The notes under the pieces: generated by a model | What the model was told of the DNA's origin: nothing | Databases searched by the model: none | What the model saw: only the letters and a program-made list of their open reading frames with translations | Program-made: the position numbers and the translations under genes | Assembly: GCF_001876935.1 (NCBI RefSeq) | Contig: NC_033794.1 | Coordinates: forward strand, 36,749,056-36,813,055 | Direction of reading: 5' to 3' | Length of the DNA stretch: 64,000 bases | Source: Asparagus officinalis | Taxonomy: Eukaryota; Streptophyta; Magnoliopsida; Asparagales; Asparagaceae | Shown here: one piece after another, positions 37,067-46,893 of the stretch | Numbering within the stretch: position 1 is the first letter of the stretch | Layout of the letters: every line of letters begins with the position of its first letter

Positions 37067-40000
37067 TCAGCCCGAAGGCAGACGGCGGCTAAGAACATGA
37101 GATTCTAACTTAGAAAGCCTATCTGTATAACTCTGCTCAAGTTCTGCTTGCAGGTCCACTCGGACAGATTCTTCAGAACTGCTCAAGATCTTCACGGCTT
37201 CATTCTTTAGCTTCATCAATCTCTCCTGTGTAGATCCTAACCTCTCGAGTGCCTGTCCACGAGAACCCTCTAATCCAGCCAGTTCTTCTGCAATGATAGC
37301 ACCGGACTCCTCGGCGTGCTTCAAGGCCTTCTTCAACCTATCCACTTCCTCGCGGTTGGAATTCAAAGAGCTGAGTAACTCGGCTCTATCCATATCCTTC
37401 CTCGCCACAGTAGCCATCAGCTGCGCAACAGAATTCTCATGTGACTGAAGCTCGCTGACAATGGAAGATCTCAGGTCGCGCCACTGTGTCAGCCTATGCT
37501 CCATCTGAGAGGACACGAAGGAAGAAGCTCCATTAGCCTTTAATTCCTCCAACTCTCGGATCTCAGACTCCAAAACAGTAAAATCGGCGATGAAGGAATC
37601 GGCCAACTCTGGATACCCTTCTTCTCTGATCATCGTCATGTAGCGAGAAAGGGAACGCCTGAACTAATCGAAACAATATCCTCGATGAAGAAGTTTCTTG
37701 ATCATGCCATTAAAAAAGACGGTGAAAAGGCCGAGGTCTGCGCGAAAAATGTCTTTATTGGGATCGGTATCGGCCAAAAGGGCGCGGACACACTCATATA
37801 GAGATGATCGAGATCCTACAAGCAATAGTATGGAAAGGTAAGAGATCATCGATTATGATAAGAGAATTTAAAAGCAAATTGCAAGCTACCAGTACCAGTA
37901 GAGGTCCCCACAGGTTGGAGTCCTACGGCTGGTTCTGTCAGTCTAGTCTTAACAGGCTCCGAGGTAACAGCAGGGGTGGTCATTGAGGGTATATCAACCC
38001 CTGTAGGCAAATCGGTAATACCTCCCGGCTGTGGCGGGGAGACACCCCTGCTATGCAAGCTATCGATCCCAGAAACTGTAGTGGCATCAGTCATAATGGC
38101 TGGTCCTATAGTTACACTTCTTTATTAGCCAAATGGAAATTTAGACAAATAAGGAGAATCAGGGTGATAGGATCGTCTGCATACCTGCAAGTCCATCGTC
38201 CTCAGGCACAAGGGAAACTCCAGGAGTCATAAGAGTATCAGTCCCGGTGGCTGGTCCTGTGATTACACTCCTCTATTAGTCAGATAAAAATGAAAGGGAT
38301 TACGGTGAAGAAGATTATATACGTACCCCCAGAGCCGTTACCCTCAGGTAAACTAGAGATGCCGGGAATCATGACTGAATCAGTCCCAATGACTAGTACT
38401 GTAATGATAATTCTTCGTTAGTCAGACAAAAGATCAGGCAAAATGAAGGGAATTAGATATATACCTGTAGATGAATCATTCTCAAAGGATGGTCCTGCAG
38501 CTCCTCTGGTGGCCTGCTCAGCCAGCATGTCGACTAATAGTCCAATATCGGATCCTGAGAAACTTGGTGCGGAGAAATACCCCTGTTCCTCAAGACCTGT
38601 ATCATGAAAGGCCTCATCCTCAACTGGCCTCTCTAATACGACATCTGTAGAATAATTTGAGTGTTGGATATATACAAGAAAATAGAGAAAGAAGGAAAAG
38701 CTCAGAGATACCTGCAGTAGGAACATAAGATTCTTTTTCCCCGATATCCATGCTTGGATTCTTCAAGTTACCTGAAAGAGAGCGAAGCACGAAAATAATG
38801 AATCCTGAATCCCCTAACTCTTCCAAATGCTACTCGAGTAGGGTATTATCGGATGTAGATATACCTGAGCATGGAATTGTGGGCTCAACACTATTAACCT
38901 GCTCGGTATCAATGTTTGTATCAATATCCATGGGCTCATCATGAATGGCATCACACATCTGCTGCATGAAGCTATCCAGACGATCAGAATCAAGGAATAC
39001 AGAATCCTGTGGAAGTTCGCCCTCTTCATAGTTTCCTGGAACATAAAACATGATTATGCTCAATGAATCCTAGAAGGCAAGTCATCTTAAGGCAATAAAG
39101 ACAATAAAGTATTACCTTCCTCTCCACCGGTGATGTCTCCTAACTCCACTCCATAAGGGGGCCGACCAACATGTGGTTTATGAGCGGTCTTCTTCCGTTT
39201 CGGAATACCAACCCTCACTGAATCAACGGGCCGTTCATGCATGAACTTGCTACGCATCTCGACCTGTGCAGGAGCTTTGCCGCTAGGCCGGGATCTCGCA
39301 TAGCGAGAAGCAAGCGACTCATGCTCATCGACTGTCCTACCTGGGGTGATAAGAGTCATCTTGTTAGGATAAGTGAATAAGACCTTTCGCTCTGGTTTTT
39401 GAAAAGCCAATTGAGATCGAGAAAGGATATGACGTTGATGCCAATGAAAGAAGGCCAGGTTAGTTAATTCTAAAAAGAAAGAGTCTGACAAACCTGCGTT
39501 AGGTTCTTCCTTGTCAGTATCTGTATCCACATACTCCTCCTCAGATGTCTCGTCCTCATCACCAGTAGGAAGGAGCTCTTCATCGTCCTCCATCCTATCT
39601 CTGCTCGAGAGGGAAGGTTTGGCAGGCTTCTTCCCCTGTTTCTTAGCAAGCTCAGCCTTACGAGCAGCCATCATAGTGACTTGAACCAAGTGTTCAGCCT
39701 GCAGCTCTGAAAGGCTCCTCACACCTATAAACTCATTGGCAGAAAGGAACCACTTTCAGTTGAGGAAGGTAATAAACGGATTGCGCCTAGAGGAAGGAAG
39801 AGCGAAATGGGCTCTAGTACAGCCCACCATAGTCCATAGCCATGCCCGAACGTCGTCAATAAGCCCTCCCTCAACCTTCAAACCACGGCTCGGATTCCCA
39901 ACATATAGTTGGTCGTAGCCAAACTGACGAGCGAAACGGCAGGGAAGGTAAGGCTCTATGTGACAATGATTCTTCACCCGAAGAACGAGATACCCAACGC

Positions 40001-42398
40001 GGATGTTCACCAACCAACGAAAACAACCAACATTGAGAGAAGTCCGACCCGTTCTGGATTTCTCCTCATCAATCAGCACATCACCATAGCGACCCGAAAA
40101 GCGAGGAAAACACTTAAAGAACTCCCAGCTCTTACGAACTTGAAGCTCTCATTATACATCACTAGATGTTTTCCCGAGCCATCTGCTCTTCTCCAACAGC
40201 TGCACGAAAGGAACATGGATATCAATAGTGCTGGGCGCCGACATCAAGTCAGGACGATGAAGAACAAGCCACGCCATCAAATATGCATACGGCAGCTCGA
40301 CCTTCACACAAATAAGCTCGGCTGACGGTTCAGAGCCCACCTGAGCAAAACCATCAACCAGATACCTAAGCCCACAATGGATGCCAGCAACCATTGCTGG
40401 GAGTAAGGAAAGCTCCCTCCCATAAGCTAGCTGAACTGCGGGGAAGAGCACCTCGAGGGGTAAGGCGTCTGAAAGCTGATATGGAACAACACATTTCTTC
40501 AACCAGAGGGCAAGATAACCTGCTAACAGGGTTCTGGGCTCAATGGATTTCTGCGCATGACAAAGGAATGTCCGAAACTTGGTTCCTGCAGGAAAAGCTC
40601 CCTCAGCACTGGCAATGGTGTAAGAGCAAGCCTCAGCCTTCTCCATCAACTCATTAATGGCAGAAGGTGTCAGAACGTCTAATTCACATATGGGCTTGCC
40701 AGAATTACCCTCCAAGTGCTGGAACAAATAAACAGCGAACTGCTTCAAGCTGATCTGCTTCTTCCTCTTCGCTTGAGTGGTGACCTTAATCAGAGAGGTG
40801 TGATAGTGGCAGGTAAGATCCCAAAGAGTATTGTAGATATCAGGGGTATCCTTCTTCAGCCACTCCAATTGCTGATTCGAGGGAAAGTACTCCTGGTACG
40901 GACAATCCCCCATTGGAAGGCCAGAAACTTGGTGCATCTCAAGCAAGGCCAACCCCAACTCTCCGCCGCTAGTCAGGAATGTGTTACTATCAGGGATGTA
41001 TGTCTCTAACAATGCTAAGAAGTGGCGACAGCTGACTGGGAGTCCGTACATAGTGGCTCGTATAGGTGCATACAACCCACTGCTCTTCAGATCATTCTCC
41101 CAACGTCCCAACACATAACTGGTCATACGCGTCCACCATCCTTTGGGTTGCGAGAAAGCCCAACCAAAACATCTAAAATCTGGTGGAGGTAACCTCCTCC
41201 CAAGCTTAGCCAGACGATTCTTCACAGTAGGAGCGGCTGCTGATACCTCGCCCGGGGGGGCAGTATCAAGACCCATAATCCCTGGTCGAAGACCGCGAAT
41301 ATAATGATACCCAACGGAACCAGGAGTCTTATGTTGGGAGGTGTATCCACAATGAACTCGATCAGCATCTTTGGTAAGATGCCAGGACATCTGTCGCTCT
41401 ACGGCCTGTCCCTTTAAATGAGTGAAAGAATGCTGACGAGGAATGGAAGGAATATACAGGAGGGCTCCTTCATCATTATTCAGCCAATGTTCATCAGTAA
41501 GAATCAACTTAGCCAGATCCTCAATGTGATCTCCAAACAGAAAACTGTGCTTCTTTAAAACCTGAGTAGAAGTAGAGTCCGCAGTAAAAGGAGCGTCCGT
41601 GATCAGCTGGCGTAAGCAATGCCATCCCCCATCTCGTATCAAACTGCAAGACTCATCGGAACGATCTCTATCAAACTGAGGAAGCGGACCAATAGCCTGC
41701 CTGACAGAAACCGAAGAGAAAACCTCCCCACTACAACCGGTAGTAGCATGAGGAGAAAGACTACCCGTGGGGAACTCGACTGCGACAAAACAAGGATAGA
41801 GTCAGAAAATTATCCATGAATTAAATCTATCTCATAAAAGAGCGAGATGAAATCATCCACGGGGTAATTGGAGAGACGATTTTGAGTGTCTTACACTGGA
41901 AGAACGGTATGCATCATCACGTAAATAACGTGGTAACATACACCGACCTACAAAGTGTAAGATGACACAAAATCGCCCCAATATACCGGAAGACTTGAAT
42001 TGGCTAAGCAAAACAAGTCCGAAACCTCGACCCCCGCGAAGGAGGGTGTCGGCCCTTCCCGAATGACCCGCGAAGGGGCCAGACGAGGGTGTGACAGCAC
42101 CGCGAATTTCCCAAAACCTCGACCACCGCGAAGAAGGGTGTCGGTCCTTCCTGAATGACCCGCGAAGGGGCCAAACAAGGGTATACTGGAACCACGAATA
42201 TCCTGAAACCTCGATCCCCACGAAGGAGGATGTCGGTTCTTCCTGAATGACCCGCGAAGGGATCAATCAGGGATAAACAAAGTATGAATACTCACCCCCG
42301 AAAAAGGATGCCGCTGGAGAGGATGCCGTGGGAACCTCTCCCTCGCTATGCTGCGAAAGGGAGCGACTCCTATGAAGTCGAGGTCGACGTGGAGACAT
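37067..42398 (-). pseudogene. Antisense nine-exon PMD (plant mobile domain) gene carried by element C
   Basis: Exons on the minus strand from clear GT/AG sites: 42398-42296 (starts MSPRRPRLHRSRS), 41779-39116, 39035-38865, 38771-38712, 38644-38465, 38398-38327, 38256-38185, 38105-37890, 37815-37067. Every intron is phase 1 and every middle exon is a multiple of three. Exon 2 holds the PMD: HSFLFGD, RWENDLKSSGLY, SNTFLTSGGE, VSGLPMGD and CRFARQFGYDQ, hallmarks of the aminotransferase-like PMD family; then a basic KRKKTAHKPH stretch (possible NLS). Exons 3-8 are acidic or Ser/Gly/Pro-rich; exon 9 is a coiled coil. Four in-frame stops (40152-40154, 40149-40151, 39756-39758, 37664-37666) break an otherwise continuous frame of about 1430 codons. 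Its role is unknown; a nuclear regulator is an inference. Confidence 0.75.
42005..42265. repeat. Three tandem copies of about 91 bp in intron 1 of the antisense gene
   Basis: The words 'aacctcga-cccc-cgaagga' and 'gaatgacccgcgaaggg' recur about every 91-92 bases (42023, 42114, 42207). The repeat lies wholly between exon 1 and exon 2 of the antisense PMD gene. Confidence 0.85.
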
Positions 42399-42510
42399 CG
42401 AAAATCTGCAATGAAAATCAGCAGGTCAGGTATAATCTAAAATATGAATACACGAAATTTAAAAGGAAAATTAAGAACTTGAACTAAAGTCCTATAAAAT
42501 AAGTAGGATT

Positions 42511-42521
42511 TTATAGTTGAA
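42511..42521 (-). promoter_or_regulatory. TATA box of the antisense PMD gene
   Basis: The minus strand reads CTATAAAATCC about 115 bases before the predicted start codon (42398). The position fits a core promoter with a short leader. The homologous gene in element H has a TATA box at nearly the same distance. Confidence 0.5.
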
Positions 42522-43590
42522 GTCTAATTAAACCTACAAATTTCGTGCATACAAAACAATGATGGTCATTTTGCGGTATAGGCCCTCATGATAAATTTTG
42601 GTGAAATACCCAAAATACCCCTCGTGTTCAAGGCTAAATTCGGGTCAAGGACACGCTCGAATTGGATCATGGTCACCATGTTTGTTCATCTAACATCCCC
42701 AATATCCCACAATTTTGGTTAATTTTACAAATAAACCCTTTTGTAAAATTTAGCCAATTTTGCAAATAAACCCCTCTACAAATTTCGGTTTAGTTGTCGC
42801 ATACCTTTCTCAAAACTTTAGTCATGGGTTTGTGGTCTAAACTTTTGGAATTTCAGCCCTAAAATTTCAGCCCTTTTGCAAATATACCCTTCTACAAGTT
42901 TTGAATTGCTTTTTGCAAATAAACCCCTCAAACAATGTCGATTCTTTTGCATAAAAGCACCTTTCAAATTCGGCCAAATGGGGGTAAAATTTCAGTCCTA
43001 TATGTCAGCCCACTTTGCATAAAAACCCTCAAAATTCAGTCCACTTTTGCACAAAAACCCCTTAATTTTGGCCATATTACATTTTTTGCATAAGACCCCC
43101 CAAAAACTTTGTGCATACACAACCCATCATCAAAGGGCCTATCTTCTAACTCATGAGAACAAAAAGCTATGATCTTTGCATACAAATTCGTGGCATACCC
43201 TCATTACAAGCCTAAAGTTTCAATCTTTTTCAAAAAATGAGAGAGTTTTTGGAGGAGAAGCTTACCCAAATCAAGAGGCCTCCCTTGAGCTTGAGGATGA
43301 AGAAAAACCCTAGCTTTGAGGAGAGAAGAATTTCGGCCAAGGAGGGAGCACCAAAATCCGAAATTTTTTTGTATGGACTTTAAGGGGTTTTAAAGAGAAG
43401 AATTTTAATGGGTTTGGAGTTCTTAGAGGGAAACAATGGTGGATGGATAAGAGGTGGAAGAAGAGAGAGAGTTTGAAAGGGATAAGACTCTTTTGAATTT
43501 GGAAAGAGGGGGAAAACAAAAGAGGGAACCAAAATCAAAACAAGAGGGAAACAAAACAAAAAAGGAAAAGAAAGAAAACAAAAAAAGGGG
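42522..43590. other. Noncoding region upstream of the antisense gene
   Basis: Rich in repeated words such as 'ttttgcaaataaacccct' and 'tttgcataaaaaccc' (about 42700-43110), spaced irregularly. A GA-rich stretch lies at 43440-43590. No coding region was recognised on either strand. Confidence 0.6.
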
Positions 43591-43611
43591 GGGGGTCTCG
43601 GCTCTTGAACC

Positions 43612-43691
43612 GAGACACCCTAGGGTGTCTCGGTTTTGGCCGAGACACCCAAGGGTGTCTCGGCCAAGGTTGAGACACCCTCGGGTGTCTC
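43612..43691. repeat. Three perfect 20-bp palindromes at exact 30-bp spacing
   Basis: GAGACACC-N4-GGTGTCTC at 43612-43631 (centre CTAG), 43642-43661 (centre CAAG) and 43672-43691 (centre CTCG). The same palindrome with centre AGAG is in both LTRs of element C (26129-26148, 45026-45045), just before the TATA box. Arms are conserved and centres vary, which suggests a protein-binding site. Confidence 0.9.
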
Positions 43692-43794
43692 AACCCAGTT
43701 CGAGCCCCCCGGATCGTTTTTGAAGTCCGATTTTGCCCGTTTTCGTCGTTTGTTTGGATGTTTCAACAAGATCAACACTAATCAACACCGGACG

Positions 43795-44400
43795 GTTCGA
43801 AACCCTAGGGTCAACGCTGGTCAACGCGTAACCCTAGGTCAACGCCAGTCAATGCGTCGTGATCAAAAAGTTGACGTGTGATGTTCGAAACCCTAGGGTC
43901 AACGCCGGTCAACGCGTAACCCTAGGTCAACGCCAGTCAATGCGTTGCGATCAAAAGTCAACGTACGACGGTTCAAAACCCTAGGGTCAACGTCGGTCAA
44001 CGCGTAACCCTAGGTCAACGCCAGTCGACGTGTTTCGATCAAAAAGTCGACGTGTGACGTTCGAAACCCTAGGGTCAACGCCGGTCAACGCGTAACCCTA
44101 GGTCAACGTTAGTCAATGCGTCGTGATCAAAAAGTCAACGTGTGACGTTCGAAACCCTAGGGTCAATGCCGGTCAACGCGTAACCCTAGGTCAACGCCAG
44201 TCAATGCGTTGCGATCAAAAGTCAACGTACGACGGTTCAAAACCCTAGGGTCAACACCGGTCAACGCGTAACCCTAGGTCAACGTCAGTCAATGCGTCGC
44301 GATCAAAAAGTCGACGTGTGACGTTCAAAACCCTAGGGTCAACGCCGGTCAACGCGTAACCCTAGGTCAATGCCAGTCAATGCGTTGCGATCAAAAAGTT
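43795..44400. repeat. Seven-copy tandem array, period about 88 bp
   Basis: Each unit contains GAAACCCTAGGGTCAACG, GTCAACGCGTAACCCTAGG and a GCGATCAAAAAGTC-like end, full of GTCAACG words. It sits between the antisense gene and the 3' LTR of C. Hypervariable tandem arrays in this part of Ogre/Tat elements are known to seed satellite DNA. Confidence 0.92.
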
Positions 44401-44642
44401 AACTCAATGACACGAGCCAAACTCAACTCATTAGTTGTAGATTTGAGACTTCGACGACGGCCAGACGATAAACGCAGCGCCGGAAGGATTTTAGCTATTC
44501 ATCAAAACATCGAGTAGACTGAAAATCAAAGGAGTCAAGAATCGAAGCTAACTACAGGTCCTTTATGCCGACTGAAGGCTGGACCAATCACATCCAAAGT
44601 ATTCCAGCCTCTCCTGCAAAAGAAACGAGTCTGGAACGCTTT

Positions 44643-44654
44643 GGAGGGGGTATC
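44643..44654 (+). promoter_or_regulatory. Polypurine tract of element C
   Basis: GGAGGGGG followed by TATC directly before the 3' LTR. This is the primer for plus-strand DNA synthesis. Element H has the same CTTTGGAGGGGG sequence at its LTR. Confidence 0.88.
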
Positions 44655-45529
44655 TGTAGGCATCGAAAATTGCCTATAGGTCTCCACAAGTAGCTCAGTG
44701 TTAAGAAATGATGATGAACGTCACCATTTGGTTCACAGAAGCTTGATCAATATCGGTGAATGCTTGGAGTAAATCGACAAACTATGTGAAACAACGGAAC
44801 TTCTGAATGATGAAGATATGAACCAATCAGGAACCTCGTACTGTTCACGAACGGCGAAATACCCTTCATGTCTCATTTATTCCACGGATGATTTGATCAT
44901 TGGAGCTTATAGAACTCCCCGTCGGCTTTCCAACGCACTTTGAATCACTTAAATCCGACTTCGGACGAAGAATTTACGACGGAAACAATCAAACAGGCAT
45001 AAACAAGGGTATCTCGGCGCTGGTTGAGACACCAGAGGGTGTCTCCAACTTAGATTCATCCCGTGCCTATAAATACGGACCCCGAATCCTCATTTTTTTC
45101 AAATCTGGAGTTTTGGAGAATTGGCGAAGCCCTGCCGGACTGAAGAGTGATCGAGTTCTTCAACTCAAGAGATCGAGAATCGTCAGATCTGCATCGCCCA
45201 CATCCAATCCTTAGTATTATCCCGTTGTGGTAATTCTAAGAAGAGCAATTATCTCGCTGTTGTCGAGATAGGCGCTTCTGCTTCTAGATTCCTTCGCGAA
45301 TCGACGGAGTTCTGGACCTGATCTGATTGCCAGGTAGTCCACGGATATCAACGTCCCCGTCACCGGCTAAAAACCCACGCAAGCAAGAAACGACGAACGG
45401 ATCTTGTGTTATTTTCGAAAAGTTATAATCTTTCATTTTCGTTATTCTTTTTATTGAATACTTTGAATTCTTTGTAAGCAATCCAGATTATAATGAATTC
45501 AACAACGAAGGCAATTTTTTCCGAAAACA
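44655..45529 (+). repeat. 3' LTR of element C
   Basis: 875 bp, same length and ends as the 5' LTR. Palindrome at 45026-45045, TATA (CCTATAAATACGG) at about 45064-45076. It is followed by the target duplication CTAAA. Confidence 0.93.
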
Positions 45530-46093
45530 CTAAATTTTTCTATGTTGCACACAAACCTAAGAATTCTAATACTCCTTGTGCATCTCATGTAGCTTCATCA
45601 TCATGTGCATACAAATTTCACATGCTCATTCTCACAAAGTTCATCATAAGCATGCAAATATGTTTAAATGTGATCTATATGGTCGTTTTAGCCATTTGGC
45701 AAAATTTTGCTTTGCTTTGAAAAAGACTTCACCTTTGCCAAATGATTTTATTGAGCCGCAAAGGTTTAAATGTGATGTTTGTGGTCGTTTTGGTCATTTG
45801 ACCAAATTTTGTTTTGATTTGAAGAGAGTTTCTCATTTGCAAAACAATTTAAAAGAAAATTCTTTATTTGCAAATGGTTCCCGTACACGAGCTAATAGTC
45901 CACAACAACAAATGGATCTCTTTCATTGCACATATTACAATTAGAAGGGTTATTTGAGTGAATATTGCTTTGATCATGTTAGTGCACCACATATGCCCAA
46001 GAGAGTTCATAACCTTAGGGCTTTGAGCTTTATTGATAGGGGTCATGTTCCTAAATAATCCGGTACCAAGAATGCTTGGGTGTCAAAATGATT
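45530..46093 (+). pseudogene. Element A gag, 3' part
   Basis: Resumes A's gag after element C. Zinc knuckles FKCDLYGRFSHLAKFC and FKCDVCGRFGHLTKFC (about 45669-45830; only the second has all CCHC residues), then a last degraded knuckle YYNRKGYLSEYC and a TKNAWVSK end near 46090. With the one at 25728, A's gag had about four knuckles in a row. Stops are at about 45942 and 46057. Confidence 0.85.
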
Positions 46094-46893
46094 TTTAAAC
46101 CAAAAATTTTAGTGTTCTTATTTTTCTTTTTCTTGGTTTTGTAAAATATTCTTTGAAAACTTTTAATATGAAAATAATTTTTCTTTGATCAATTCCTTTA
46201 TTTTCATGATTATTAGTTTTGCTTTTGATGAGAGGTTTGTGTTTATATAACCCCCCCTCTCCCCCGGATTTATTGGGTGTTTATTCTCAAACCTTATTTA
46301 TCGGGTGCTAAAAATATCTATATGGGTTGAAACAAGTTCAAGAGATTGATATGGTTGACTCTCTCATTTGTGAAAATCAATGATGATTTGGTTGTATACT
46401 TTTAAAGATGATTTTTTATCCATAGTTCATTTGAAAACTATTTTTTTTTATGATCCTAATGTTTACCGTTCTTTTGATATCATAAATCTATTTTATACAT
46501 GATCTTTATGTTTATGTTTTGGGACACACCATTTTAATGATACATCCACATGTGTTCTCTTTGTCTTAATATATGTGAGTAATTTTTAGCATGTTTTTAT
46601 CTATGCTAACTCACATATGTGCCTTAGCCTTCATTTCATACATTCATGAGGTATTTTGATTAGGGGAGCAATCCTTATACTTGTTTTATACTCACCCATG
46701 CTTATAGGTAGGGGGAGCTTTTGCTCTCTTCATTCTTGTTGGTTTTCTCTTTTTGATGTTGTCAAAGGGGGAGAAATATTGTGAGTATATTCTTTTTGTT
46801 TATATGCATGATAATTATAATATTATATATTCATTTCTTTTCATGCATATATCCTTTTTGTAAATTGTTTGTCATTATCAAAAAGAGGGAGAT
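46094..46893 (+). other. Noncoding 3' internal region of element A with polypurine tract
   Basis: No pol-like sequence. It ends in AAAAAGAGGGAGAT (about 46879-46893), the polypurine tract directly before the 3' LTR. Confidence 0.8.

Larger units (their letters stand above)
25758..45529 (+). mobile_element. Element C: 19.8-kb Tat-lineage Ty3/Gypsy retrotransposon with antisense PMD gene
   Basis: Two 875-bp LTRs (25758-26632, 44655-45529) and a perfect duplication CTAAA (25753-25757, 45530-45534). Order: LTR, ORF1, gag-protease-RT, native RNase H, second RNase H, integrase, repeats, antisense nine-exon gene, palindromes, an 88-bp tandem array, purine tract GGAGGGGG, LTR. Large size, an ORF upstream of gag, dual RNase H and an extra ORF before the 3' LTR are known traits of the Tat/Ogre group. 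The RT deletion and in-frame stops make it unable to move by itself. Confidence 0.93.

Noticed and set aside
39087..40325. Separate small genes on the minus strand of element C
   Set aside because: The minus-strand ORFs at 39087, 39756 and 40152 share one frame and are parts of exon 2 of the same PMD gene, separated only by stop codons.
43795..44400. CRISPR-like or telomeric array
   Set aside because: Units are contiguous 88-bp tandem repeats without unique spacers, and the AAACCCTA word occurs once or twice per unit, not as a tandem 7-mer. This is a plant retroelement array.
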